64,000 bases of DNA, taken from NCBI RefSeq assembly GCF_000021685.1, contig NC_011959.1:1426001-1490000 (forward strand), read 5' to 3'. The notes under the pieces were generated by a model. The model saw nothing but the letters and a program-made list of their open reading frames with translations, was not told where the DNA came from and made no database searches. Numbering within the stretch: position 1 is the first letter of the stretch; each line of letters starts with the position of its first letter. The translations under genes were made by a program, and so were the position numbers. Source of the stretch: Thermomicrobium roseum DSM 5159. Its GTDB lineage: Bacteria > Chloroflexota > Chloroflexia > Thermomicrobiales > Thermomicrobiaceae. Positions 1-8,078 of this stretch are shown here, piece by piece.

Positions 1-1
1 C

Positions 2-955
2 GGTTTCCTCCTCATGCTCGCACTGAGCCGAGTCGATCCCCGCTACATCAGAGCACTCGCCTGGGCTCTCTATGGTTTTGCATTGGCTGGCCTGATTGCC
101 GTCGACCTCATCGGCGTGACGATCGGTGGAGCTCGCCGCTGGATCGACGTCGGCCCGATCACGATCCAACCGTCGGAGCCAGCCAAGGTCGCAGTCCTGG
201 TCGCGCTGGCGGCGTTCGTGGCCGATCGTGGGCCAGAGATGCGGCGCTTTCTGAACTTTCTCCTGGCCGGTCTCCTCGTGCTCGTCCCCATGGTCCTGGT
301 CTACCAGCAACCGGACTTGGGAACGGCTGGGTGCTTCGCCGCGATTTGGCTCACCGTCATGCTGGTCAGTCCAGTGCGTCGGCTGCACCTCGCTGCGGTT
401 CTCGCAGCCAGCCCGTTCCTCGCACTGTTCGCCTGGCATTTCGTGCTCCACGACTACATGCGAGAGCGGCTGCTCGTCTCCTTCGATCCAGAGCGCGACT
501 ACTTTGGCGAAGGCTTCAACATCATCCAAGCACAGATCGCGATCGGCACCGGAGGACTGTTCGGCAACGGGCTGGCCGGGAGCCTGCAGAGTCAGCTCGG
601 GCTGCTCCGCGTTCGGCATACCGACTTCATCTTCGCCCATGCCATGGGGATGGTCGGGTTCGTCGGGGGAGTCGCGCTCGTCGCGGCCTATGTCTTGTTG
701 CTCTGGCGCACCAGTCGGGTCGCTCTCCTCGTCAACGATCTTTTCGGGCGAACGCTGGCGACTGGCGTGACCGGGCTTCTTTTCTTCCAGGCCTTCGTGA
801 ACATGGCGATGAACGTCGGTCTCCTTCCCGTCACCGGCGTTCCCTTGCCCTTCGTGAGCCTTGGTGGAAGCGCGATCTGGACGCAGTTCGCCGCACTGGG
901 ACTCCTCCAGAGCCTGTTGACCCACCGACGACGAACAGCCTTCGGGCGCGACTGA
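2..955 (+). CDS. rodA: Rod shape-determining protein RodA (SEDS glycosyltransferase), 5' end cut by window
   Basis: SEDS-family peptidoglycan polymerase of the elongasome, an integral membrane protein. The frame is open from the first bases and lacks the first two or three helices of the usual ~370-residue protein, so the true start lies upstream and the ATG at 14 is probably internal. Visible family signatures are the QPSEPAKVA segment after the second visible helix, the periplasmic loop DYFGEGFNIIQAQIAIGTGG, and HTDFIFA followed by C-terminal helices ending in VPLPFVSLGGSA. RodA and FtsW are hard to separate on motifs alone; the IGTGGLFGNG and HTDFIF pattern fits RodA. It is followed after a 114-bp gap by hemW, which appears to have its own -10 box. 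Confidence 0.9.
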   Translation, partial: GFLLMLALSRVDPRYIRALAWALYGFALAGLIAVDLIGVTIGGARRWIDVGPITIQPSEPAKVAVLVALAAFVADRGPEMRRFLNFLLAGLLVLVPMVLVYQQPDLGTAGCFAAIWLTVMLVSPVRRLHLAAVLAASPFLALFAWHFVLHDYMRERLLVSFDPERDYFGEGFNIIQAQIAIGTGGLFGNGLAGSLQSQLGLLRVRHTDFIFAHAMGMVGFVGGVALVAAYVLLLWRTSRVALLVNDLFGRTLATGVTGLLFFQAFVNMAMNVGLLPVTGVPLPFVSLGGSAIWTQFAALGLLQSLLTHRRRTAFGRD

Positions 956-1031
956 CCGACGATCGTGTACCTGCGCTCGGACCGGTCTGGCCAGCACGAT
1001 CCTGCCACAGCCGGAGCATGGCTGGACCGGC

Positions 1032-1037
1032 TATACT
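1032..1037 (+). promoter_or_regulatory. Probable -10 box (TATACT) for hemW
   Basis: TATACT preceded by GGC sits 33 bp before the chosen hemW start at 1070. No good -35 hexamer is seen upstream. The same hexamer occurs ahead of dnaJ and gatB, which supports it as a housekeeping -10 in this genome. Confidence 0.45.
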
Positions 1038-1069
1038 CAACAGAAAGCAAGAGGCTGAGTCACCGATCG

Positions 1070-2284
1070 ATGACGGTCATTGAGTCTACCGCACAGCTCC
1101 AGCTCGCTGCACCGCAGCCCCGCGAGGCACCGTGGGGGCTGTACGTGCACATACCGTTTTGCCGCCGGGTCTGCCCCTATTGCGATTTCAACGTCTACGC
1201 CCGGCAGGAACCGTTGATCCCCCGCTATCTCGCGGCAGTGCGCCGCGAGCTCGCGCTGCTCGCTGATCGCTGGGGACGAGGCCCTGTCCGCACGATCTAC
1301 CTCGGTGGGGGAACTCCTTCGCTCCTCACTCCGCATCAGGTCGCCGAGCTGCTGGACGCCATCGCGGCGATCTTCGTGCTGGTCGACCAGCCCGAGGTCA
1401 CGCTGGAAGCGAATCCCGAAACGGTCGACACCGAAAAACTCGCCGGCTATCGCGCAGCTGGCGTCAACCGGCTGAGCCTGGGGGTTCAGACGCTGGTGCC
1501 GCAGGGGCTGAAGGTCCTCGGGCGCGCGCATCGTCCCGAGACACCGGTCGCCGCCTACCGGGCCGCTCGGGCTACTGGCTTTCGCAATGTCAACCTCGAT
1601 CTGATCTACGGGTGGCCCGGTCAGACGCGAGACCAGTGGGAACAGGACCTCGCCACGGTTCTCTCCTGGCAACCGGAGCATCTTTCGCTCTACGCCTTGA
1701 CGATCGAGCCAGGAACTCCGTACGAACGTGCTGTGCGCCGGGGTATTCTCCGTCCGCTCGACGACGACGTCGTGGCCGAATTGGCCGAACTGGCGATGGA
1801 ACAGCTCGAGAAGCACGGGTATCTCCACTACGAGCTCTCCAACTGGGCACGAGCCGGCTGCTCTCGCTCGATACACAACACGATTTACTGGCGAAACGGC
1901 TTCTATCTCGGCGTCGGGGCAGGAGCGCACGGCTATCTCGGCGGGATCCGCACGGTCAACGAGCGCCTCCCGGCTCGCTATATCGCGCGCGTCGAGGCTG
2001 GTGACCTGCCGATCGCTGACATGGAGTCGATCGATCCACGTACCGAGCTGGTCGAGACGATGATGCTCGGTCTCCGCCTCGTCGCCGACGGAATTTCCGC
2101 CGCAGCGGTTCGCGCTCGGCACGGCGTCGAACTCAGCGAGGCGTATGGACCAGAACTCGACGAACTCGTTCAGTATGGCCTCATCGAATGGGATGGTGAA
2201 CGGCTTCGCTTGAGCCGGCGCGGCATCCTGCTGGCGAACGAGGTCGCTGTCCGCTTCCTGGAGCCCCGTGGTACACTGAAGTAA
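1070..2284 (+). CDS. hemW: Radical SAM heme chaperone HemW (coproporphyrinogen oxidase-like)
   Basis: Radical SAM protein of the HemN/HemW family, about 404 residues. The N-terminal HIPFCRRVCPYCDF segment carries the CxxxCxxC cluster-binding motif, followed by the GGGTPS SAM-binding stretch and the family segment NLDLIYGWPGQT. The C-terminal HemN winged-helix-like domain ends the protein. The short form with an intact CxxxCxxCxF motif suggests the heme chaperone HemW rather than true oxygen-independent coproporphyrinogen oxidase. The frame is open 105 bp further upstream, but that extension would cover the TATACT box and has no family similarity, so the ATG at 1070 was chosen. It lies directly upstream of the ParA-type gene. 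Confidence 0.88.
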   Translation: MTVIESTAQLQLAAPQPREAPWGLYVHIPFCRRVCPYCDFNVYARQEPLIPRYLAAVRRELALLADRWGRGPVRTIYLGGGTPSLLTPHQVAELLDAIAAIFVLVDQPEVTLEANPETVDTEKLAGYRAAGVNRLSLGVQTLVPQGLKVLGRAHRPETPVAAYRAARATGFRNVNLDLIYGWPGQTRDQWEQDLATVLSWQPEHLSLYALTIEPGTPYERAVRRGILRPLDDDVVAELAELAMEQLEKHGYLHYELSNWARAGCSRSIHNTIYWRNGFYLGVGAGAHGYLGGIRTVNERLPARYIARVEAGDLPIADMESIDPRTELVETMMLGLRLVADGISAAAVRARHGVELSEAYGPELDELVQYGLIEWDGERLRLSRRGILLANEVAVRFLEPRGTLK

Positions 2285-2317
2285 TCGATATCGACCGCGC
2301 GGGCGGGGGCGGGCGGC

Positions 2318-3145
2318 GTGGAACGAGTGATCGCGGTCGCGAATCAAAAAGGTGGAGTCGGCAAAACCACCACCGCTGTGCAGCTCGCCGCCTTTCTCGC
2401 TCAGCATGGGCACCCAACGCTCTTGGTCGATCTCGACCCACAAGCCAACGCCACGAGCAGCCTGGGTGTGGAGCGCCACGCCCTCGCCGGTACGGTGTAT
2501 GAGGCACTGCTCGCTCCGGAGCGCACCAGCGCCGTCGTCGTACCGAGTGTCCGCCCCGGACTGGATCTGCTCCCTTCGACCGGCATCTTGGCCGGGGCGG
2601 AGGTCGAACTGGTCACGGCGAACCAGCGCGAGTTCCGATTGCGGATGGCGCTCGGCCAGCTCGCCGAGCGGTACGCGGTTGTGCTGATCGATTGCCCGCC
2701 CTCGCTCGGCTTGTTGACCGTGAACGCCTTGGTGGCTGCACGCTTTGTCCTCGTCCCCATACAGTGCGAGTATCTCCCGCTGGAGGGACTCGCCCAGTTG
2801 GTCACGACGGTGGATCTGGTGAAGCGGCGGCTGAACCCGCCGCTCGATGTCATCGGCGTGGTTTTGACGATGTTCGATGCGCGGACCCGGCTGGCGCTCC
2901 AGGTGGTCCAGGAGGTGCGGCGCGTCTTCGGCGCACGAGCGTTCCGGACCGTGATTCCACGCGCTGTCCGGTTAGCAGAAGCGCCCAGTCATGGGCAGAC
3001 GATCTTCGAGTACGACCCGTCGTCCCGCGCGGCGACCGCGTATGCGGAACTGGGTCGCGAGTTGCTGGACCGGCTCGGTCTCCCAGCAACCTGCGAACCG
3101 CTGGCCGTGGCTCACGATGGTAGTCCAAGCGAATCCAGGGGGTGA
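2318..3145 (+). CDS. ParA/Soj-type ATPase, orphan
   Basis: ParA/MinD-superfamily P-loop ATPase of 275 residues. The deviant Walker A motif KGGVGKTT is near residue 11, LVDLDPQANATSSLG follows, and VLIDCPPSLGLLTVNAL gives the Walker B region. These match chromosomal Soj-type partition ATPases, which form ATP-dependent dimers on DNA and are controlled by ParB. The start is GTG at 2318. A ParB gene normally follows immediately; here guaB follows after 6 bp, so no partner is encoded in the window. Co-transcription with guaB is likely from spacing. Other options are a plasmid-type or nitrogenase-like ATPase, but overall similarity is clearly Soj-like. Confidence 0.85.
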   Translation: MERVIAVANQKGGVGKTTTAVQLAAFLAQHGHPTLLVDLDPQANATSSLGVERHALAGTVYEALLAPERTSAVVVPSVRPGLDLLPSTGILAGAEVELVTANQREFRLRMALGQLAERYAVVLIDCPPSLGLLTVNALVAARFVLVPIQCEYLPLEGLAQLVTTVDLVKRRLNPPLDVIGVVLTMFDARTRLALQVVQEVRRVFGARAFRTVIPRAVRLAEAPSHGQTIFEYDPSSRAATAYAELGRELLDRLGLPATCEPLAVAHDGSPSESRG

Positions 3146-3151
3146 CCGATC

Positions 3152-4687
3152 ATGACGATCATGTCCGAATCGATACCCGTATCCGAAACCGAGATCCCGT
3201 CGTTGGAGGACGTACTGGCCGAGAAGCTGGTCGGTATCGGGCTGACCTTCGACGACGTCCTGCTCGTTCCCGCCGAGTCAGCCGTGCTCCCGAAGGACGT
3301 CGATACCCGAACCAACCTGACCAGAAACATCCAGCTGAACATCCCGATCGTCTCGGCAGCGATGGACACGGTCACGGAAGCGCGCATGGCCATCGCATTG
3401 GCTCGAGAGGGCGGGATCGGAATCATTCACCGCAACCTGTCGATCGAGGAGCAGGTTGCGGAAGTCGACAAGGTCAAGCGCTCCGAATCAGGCATGATCG
3501 TCGAGCCGGTGACGCTACGCCCCACCGACAAGGTCCGCGACGCACTGGCCGTGATGGAGCGGTACCACATTTCCGGCGTCCCCATCACCGACGAGAACGG
3601 GCGGCTGGTCGGCATCTTGACCAACCGGGATCTTCGCTTCGAGGACGACCTGGATCAGCCGGTCGCGAATCTCATGACCAAGGAGAACCTGATCACGGCA
3701 CCGGTGGGAACGACGCTCGACGAAGCCCGCGAGATCCTCCACAAGTACAAGATCGAGAAGCTTCCGGTCGTCGACGAGCGCGGGATTCTCAAAGGGCTGA
3801 TCACGGTCAAGGACATCCAGAAGCGGATCCAGTATCCGAACGCGACCAAGGATCCCCACGGACGACTGCGGGTCGGTGCTGCCGTCGGAGTCGGGCCGGA
3901 ATCGCTGGAGCGAGCAGCTGCGCTGGTCGAAGAAGGAGTCGATGTCCTGGTCGTCGATACCGCACACGGACACTCCCGGGCCGTCATCGAGATGGTCAAG
4001 GCGATCAAGGCCCGCTGGGATGTCGACGTCATCGCCGGCAACATCGCGACGGGAGAAGCTGCTCGCGCGCTGATCGAAGCCGGTGCCGATGCGGTCAAGG
4101 TCGGCGTTGGTCCCGGCTCGATCTGCACCACCCGGGTCGTGGCTGGCGTCGGTGTCCCCCAGATCACCGCGATCATGGATGTGGCACGGGTCGCCCGCGC
4201 GTACGGTGTCCCGGTCATCGCCGACGGTGGAATCCAGTACTCGGGCGACATCGCCAAGGCGATCGCGGCCGGGGCGGATACCGTCATGCTGGGCAGCCTT
4301 TTGGCCGGCGTGGACGAGAGCCCGGGCGAAGTGATCCTCTATCAGGGAGAGCGCTTCAAAGAATACCGCGGCATGGGTTCGATCGGTGCGATGAAGGCAC
4401 GCTCCTTCAGTAAGGACCGCTACTTCCAACAGGACGTGGACAGCATCGCCAAACTCGTTCCGGAAGGAATCGAAGGACGCGTCCCCTATAAGGGACCGCT
4501 CGCCAACGTCGTCTACCAGCTAGTCGGCGGTCTACGCGCCGCGATGGGCTACTGCGGCGCACGCACGATCCAGGAACTGCAGCAGAAGGCTCGCTTCATC
4601 CAGATGACCAATGCTGGGTTGCGCGAGTCGCATCCGCACGACGTGATCATCACCAAGGAAGCGCCCAATTACCGCCTGAGTCCGTAG
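3152..4687 (+). CDS. guaB: Inosine-5'-monophosphate dehydrogenase
   Basis: Cytosolic enzyme that oxidises IMP to XMP with NAD+, the committed step of GMP synthesis. The 511-residue length is typical. The N-terminal TFDDVLLVPAES and IVSAAMDTVTE segments open the TIM barrel, two CBS domains occupy roughly residues 110-225, and the catalytic loop GPGSICTTR contains the nucleophilic cysteine. ADGGIQYSGDIAKA and LLAGVDESPGE are family IMP-binding segments. Either the ATG at 3152 or the one at 3161 could be the start. The gene ends in front of a strong terminator hairpin. Confidence 0.97.
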   Translation: MTIMSESIPVSETEIPSLEDVLAEKLVGIGLTFDDVLLVPAESAVLPKDVDTRTNLTRNIQLNIPIVSAAMDTVTEARMAIALAREGGIGIIHRNLSIEEQVAEVDKVKRSESGMIVEPVTLRPTDKVRDALAVMERYHISGVPITDENGRLVGILTNRDLRFEDDLDQPVANLMTKENLITAPVGTTLDEAREILHKYKIEKLPVVDERGILKGLITVKDIQKRIQYPNATKDPHGRLRVGAAVGVGPESLERAAALVEEGVDVLVVDTAHGHSRAVIEMVKAIKARWDVDVIAGNIATGEAARALIEAGADAVKVGVGPGSICTTRVVAGVGVPQITAIMDVARVARAYGVPVIADGGIQYSGDIAKAIAAGADTVMLGSLLAGVDESPGEVILYQGERFKEYRGMGSIGAMKARSFSKDRYFQQDVDSIAKLVPEGIEGRVPYKGPLANVVYQLVGGLRAAMGYCGARTIQELQQKARFIQMTNAGLRESHPHDVIITKEAPNYRLSP

Positions 4688-4711
4688 AACCGGCCGTCCA
4701 CGCACGACGCG

Positions 4712-4747
4712 GAGCGGGGGTCGTCGGTCGACTGACGACCCCCGCTC
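4712..4747. terminator. Bidirectional terminator hairpin between guaB and the convergent secreted-protein gene
   Basis: A perfect 14-bp inverted repeat (4712-4725 and 4734-4747) with an 8-nt loop lies 24 bp after guaB and 13 bp from the stop of the convergent minus-strand gene. It has no long T tract on either side. Confidence 0.7.
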
Positions 4748-4760
4748 GTTGCCCGCTGTC

Positions 4761-6548
4761 TCAATCGGCATGCGTCGGAATCTCGGGATGGCGATTGCCG
4801 TCCCAGCTGATTCCCCAGAAGTGCCAGCGGAACTCTTGCTCGAGCATGCGCAGCGTGTCGCTGATCGCTTGCTGGTTCGGGCGTCCTTGGGCATCGAACC
4901 ACTGCGGCAACGGTTCTGCACCGCTCACGCCGGTGGAATGCGTCGGGAACTCCGGGTGGGGTTTGCCATCCCACGACTGTCCGCGCGTATGCCAGCGCCA
5001 GCCCTCGACCAGCGTCCGCAAGGTACGCGTCACCACTTCGGCTTTCATGCGGCCATCCGGATAGAACCAGGGATTCTCGTTAGCATCGCTGGAGACGACG
5101 AAGCCCCACACGGTCGTGAAACGACGGCCGGCCGTGTCGCGGACCGTCGCAGTCACTCCATAGGTACCAGGGCTCAGCGTTCGTATCGCGTAGACCAGCC
5201 AGCGCCGCTCGTCGTCGCGGGAAATCTCTACGTCGAGCGGCTGACCGTTGAGCGTGAGTTCGACGCTGGCGAGCGGGCTCTCGCTCGAGACGACTGCGGC
5301 CGAGATCATGATCGGCTCGGTCGGCGACAGTGTCCCGAAGTGCATGGGCGAGCGCGTCACTACGCGCAGTGTGGAGGCGACCGAGGCATGGGTCGGCATT
5401 TCCGGGTGATAGGCTCCATCCCAGGAGTAACCGAAGAAGTGCCAGCGGAACGCTTCGCTGAGCGCCCGCAGGGAGGCAGTGATCTGCTGCTGCCGTGGTG
5501 TCCCGTCGGCCCTGAACCACCAGCTGTCTCGCGGATCGGGCGACACGACGAACTGCCACTGGGCGGTGAAGCTCCGGCCCAGCTCGTCGGTCGCGATGGC
5601 CGTGACGACGAAAAAGCCGGGTTGGAGCGTGAGCTGCGTGCTGACGGTCCGGGTGTTGCGGTCACCGCTCTCCGTGACCGGTAGTTCCCGACCATCGAGC
5701 GACAAGCGGACGGAACGCAGGCCGCTCGGAGTGGTCGCCGTCACGGCGATGGTCACCGGCCCCGGCGCCACTGTCGACCAGGGTGCCGGACGCAGGTCGC
5801 GGAAGGTGGGCCCTTCCCGTACCCCGCCTCCGCGGGTCGTCACTACGCCGGTGGCCTCGAAGTCCCAGAAGAACGAAAGCGTCCCGGCCCGGAATACGAG
5901 GGCGTCGACCGCTCCCTGCCAGCCTCCCCACCCGCTGCCCAAGCAGCCGACGCCGATACCGAGCCCACCTTGACCTCCTTCCGGTAGCGCGAGTCGCGCA
6001 TTCGGAAAAGCCAGCGCATAGCTCGTCAGCAGCCCCGGTGCGCCCTGCAGCAATCCCCCCAACCCTCGCTGCGACCACCAGCGCCCACCGGCGGCACTCC
6101 ACTCCTGCCAGGTGAGCGGGGTAACCGTCCCATTGAGCTCGGGCTGGTAGATCAGGCGATCGTCGGCCACCCCGTCCCCGTTCAGATCGACATCGAGGAA
6201 GAGGTGCGGCGCATGGCCGGCGCCCCGGCTCACGAAGGTCCAGTAGCGGAGCTCGCTGATCGCGGTCAGGGGAGTTTCGACAACCCCCCGCTGCACGAAC
6301 TGCGACCAGACCTTCCCGTCATCCACAGCGGCGACCGAAAATTGGAGACTGCCCGTTCCGTGCGGTGGCGAGGCCGGACCAGGGCCGAAGGTCTGGGTCG
6401 CGAAGCCGTTCCCGCACGGCTCTACCGTGCCGCTCCACCCGTCGGTCGTCACTTGCGCCCGCGCTGGGAGGAGCGGCAGCGCAAGAGCGAGGAGCAGGAC
6501 GAGAAGCACGCCGAGCCGTACCTGGTTGCCCAAAGGACTCCTGTGCAT
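4761..6548 (-). CDS. Secreted protein with Ig-like domains and three WHxxGxSWDG repeats
   Basis: Unrecognised secreted protein of 595 residues. A signal peptide is clear: charged start, a leucine-rich core at about residues 12-26 and a likely cleavage after ARA near residue 31. Residues 40-250 form a globular domain with an Asp-rich stretch (DLNGDGVADD, about 121-130) that resembles a calcium-binding loop. Two Ig/Big-like beta domains follow (about 255-336 and 400-486). Three copies of a ~47-residue unit lie at 341-387, 490-537 and 548-593, each ending in RWH, SWDG and HPE-PTH blocks. Two units each follow an Ig-like domain; the third is C-terminal. The pattern suggests a cell-surface or extracellular binding protein. 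No function can be assigned. Confidence 0.8.
   Translation of the reverse strand: MHRSPLGNQVRLGVLLVLLLALALPLLPARAQVTTDGWSGTVEPCGNGFATQTFGPGPASPPHGTGSLQFSVAAVDDGKVWSQFVQRGVVETPLTAISELRYWTFVSRGAGHAPHLFLDVDLNGDGVADDRLIYQPELNGTVTPLTWQEWSAAGGRWWSQRGLGGLLQGAPGLLTSYALAFPNARLALPEGGQGGLGIGVGCLGSGWGGWQGAVDALVFRAGTLSFFWDFEATGVVTTRGGGVREGPTFRDLRPAPWSTVAPGPVTIAVTATTPSGLRSVRLSLDGRELPVTESGDRNTRTVSTQLTLQPGFFVVTAIATDELGRSFTAQWQFVVSPDPRDSWWFRADGTPRQQQITASLRALSEAFRWHFFGYSWDGAYHPEMPTHASVASTLRVVTRSPMHFGTLSPTEPIMISAAVVSSESPLASVELTLNGQPLDVEISRDDERRWLVYAIRTLSPGTYGVTATVRDTAGRRFTTVWGFVVSSDANENPWFYPDGRMKAEVVTRTLRTLVEGWRWHTRGQSWDGKPHPEFPTHSTGVSGAEPLPQWFDAQGRPNQQAISDTLRMLEQEFRWHFWGISWDGNRHPEIPTHAD
4770..5528 (-). repeat. 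Region holding three protein-level repeats inside the secreted protein
   Basis: Three coding units (5388-5528, 4938-5081, 4770-4907) encode the same ~47-residue block. They share a W-F/D-x-x-G start, an amphipathic helix-like middle and the ending RWHxxGxSWDG then HPExPTH. Identity is strong at the end of each unit and weak at its start, so this looks like old domain duplication rather than recent DNA amplification. Confidence 0.75.
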
Positions 6549-6665
6549 CGATCACCCTCCCCTTCCCGCGCTCCAGCGATGCGCGCGGTCCATCCCTCGT
6601 GAGGGAGATGTCCCCCCTAGCCTAGCCGACCTCTTCTCGCCTGGCAAGCGGTTCCGCGAGTTGGC

Positions 6666-6687
6666 GATATCGCGATATCGTGATATC
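6666..6687. promoter_or_regulatory. Three GATATC sites at 8-bp spacing, possible operator
   Basis: GATATC occurs at 6666-6671, 6674-6679 and 6682-6687, so three palindromes repeat with an 8-bp period. They sit in the divergent gap between the secreted protein (minus) and the small protein at 6731 (plus), about 45 bp upstream of the latter. The arrangement would suit cooperative protein binding. No known regulator can be named. Confidence 0.4.
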
Positions 6688-6730
6688 CTTGTGCAGGATG
6701 CCGAGACGGCAGGAAATGGGAGGATGAACG

Positions 6731-6916
6731 ATGCGCACGTTGGAGCGACTGTTGCGGATTCTGCAGCGCGAGAGCGCGCCGGTCAGCGACCCTACCTTCG
6801 CCACATACTACAGCTCGCTGGTCAGCCAGGTGGGGAGCGGTGTGCCGACGATCGAAGAGGCTCGCCGCGACTTCGAGCCGGTGCGCCGCGTCATCGATCG
6901 GGCGTTCATCGCCTGA
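6731..6916 (+). CDS. Small hypothetical protein, 61 residues
   Basis: A short, charged, probably helical soluble protein. The start ATG is preceded by GGGAGGA at a suitable distance, and codon choice matches the neighbours, with G or C at most third positions. No cysteine pair, signal peptide or membrane segment is visible. It begins the plus-strand group running to 9474. I do not recognise the family. Confidence 0.6.
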   Translation: MRTLERLLRILQRESAPVSDPTFATYYSSLVSQVGSGVPTIEEARRDFEPVRRVIDRAFIA

Positions 6917-6928
6917 TCCTTGTCACGC

Positions 6929-6977
6929 TGGCCCCCCTGACCGATACTGGTAACGGCCGATCAGTGGAGGGGGGCCA
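6929..6977 (+). promoter_or_regulatory. Hairpin that can pair with the ribosome-binding site of the next gene
   Basis: A perfect 10-bp inverted repeat (6929-6938, TGGCCCCCCT; 6968-6977, AGGGGGGCCA) encloses a 29-nt loop. The right arm contains most of the purine-rich Shine-Dalgarno sequence for the GTG start at 6980. Folding would block translation of the 6980 gene; it could alternatively end transcription from the 6731 gene, although no T tract follows. Confidence 0.5.
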
Positions 6978-6979
6978 AC

Positions 6980-7171
6980 GTGCCATCGCTCGATCGCGAC
7001 CAACTGCTCGAGCTTCTCTTGCGTGACCTGGAACAACCGCTCGCCGAGCGCCCCGAACTCCGCGCGTTCGCCGTCCGGGTCGCGGAGGCGATCATCGCCG
7101 CACTCACCGAGCACGAGCGGAAACGACATACGATCACCCCGGAGTTCGGTGAAGAGGAGCGGAACGGATGA
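6980..7171 (+). CDS. Small hypothetical protein, 63 residues
   Basis: A GTG start follows a very strong GGAGGGGGG ribosome-binding site that also forms one arm of a hairpin. The product is acidic and helical, with a leucine-rich N-terminal half and no membrane segment. Its last codons overlap the start of the LLM oxidoreductase by 4 bp (ATGA), so the two are translationally coupled. Family not recognised; it may be an accessory or leader-type protein whose translation controls the downstream enzyme. Confidence 0.6.
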   Translation: MPSLDRDQLLELLLRDLEQPLAERPELRAFAVRVAEAIIAALTEHERKRHTITPEFGEEERNG

Positions 7172-8046
7172 GCGGTCAACGACCAGTCGTCCGCTTCGGA
7201 ATCGGCACTGGTAACCGGCGTCCCTTTCCCGAACTCCTGGCCCAGTGGCGGTGGATCGAGGAACTCGGGTTCGACACCGCCTGGGTCGTCGATCACTTCA
7301 TGGCCGCGGACAACGAGGACACGCCCTATTTCGAAGCCTGGACGCTCATCGCCGCCCTCGGTGTCCAGACCGAGCGCTTGCGCTTCGGCGTGCTGGTGAG
7401 CGGCAACACCTACCGCAACCCCGGCCTCCTCGCCAAGATGGCCGTCACGATCGACCATGCCACCGGGGGAAGAGTGGAGCTCGGTATCGGCGCTGGTTGG
7501 TGGGAACGCGAGCATCGCGCCTACTCGTTCCCCTTTCCCAGCACTGCCGACCGGATCGCCATGCTCGAGGAGGCGATCCAGATCATCGACCGGCTGCAAC
7601 GTGAGCGCCGCGTCACCTTCCGCGGTCGCTTTTACCAGTTCGAGGACGCGCCCTTCGAACCGAAGCCGATCCAGCAGCCGCGCATTCCACTGATCGTCGG
7701 GGCCTTCAAGCCGCGTATGTTGCGCCTCGCTGCCCGCTACGCCGATATCTGGAACACGCGTGGCGAGCCGGACGAAGTCGGGCCACTGGCCGACTATGTC
7801 CGGGAGGCTGCTCGCAAGGCCGGACGCGCCGAGGACGCGATCCGCTTTTCGGTCTTCACCTGGCGGCCTCCGTTCGAAAGCGTCGAGCGTTTCCGCACTG
7901 TCGCGCTCGCCTATCTCGAACGGGGATTCACCGATCTCGTCTTCCCGATGCCGCCCGAACCGCAGTGGTCGGTACTGGAACGTTGCGCTCGTGAGGTGAT
8001 TCCGGAACTCCGCGAGCGCGCTGCGCAGGCTCGTCGAGCACAGTGA
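7168..8046 (+). CDS. LLM-class (luciferase-like) F420- or flavin-dependent oxidoreductase
   Basis: A 292-residue single-domain TIM-barrel protein of the bacterial luciferase-like superfamily. Visible signatures are GIGTGNRRPFPE at the N-terminus, ELGFDTAWVVDH, FGVLVSGNTYRNPGLLAKM, and TGGRVELGIGAGWWEREH, the flavin or F420 phosphate-binding segment. The length and the GIGAGW motif fit the actinobacterial/Chloroflexi F420-dependent group, but the cofactor cannot be fixed from motifs alone. The substrate is unknown. Coupled to the small 6980 gene by a 4-bp overlap and followed after 32 bp by a thioredoxin-fold gene, so the genes are probably one transcription unit. Confidence 0.88.
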   Translation: MSGQRPVVRFGIGTGNRRPFPELLAQWRWIEELGFDTAWVVDHFMAADNEDTPYFEAWTLIAALGVQTERLRFGVLVSGNTYRNPGLLAKMAVTIDHATGGRVELGIGAGWWEREHRAYSFPFPSTADRIAMLEEAIQIIDRLQRERRVTFRGRFYQFEDAPFEPKPIQQPRIPLIVGAFKPRMLRLAARYADIWNTRGEPDEVGPLADYVREAARKAGRAEDAIRFSVFTWRPPFESVERFRTVALAYLERGFTDLVFPMPPEPQWSVLERCAREVIPELRERAAQARRAQ

Positions 8047-8078
8047 CCGGGACAATGCACGACAGGAGGTGATTCCCC

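Noticed and set aside
1037..2479. Very long antisense frame opposite hemW
   Set aside because: GC-rich DNA commonly yields long antisense frames; the product has no domain and the opposite strand is a clear HemW.
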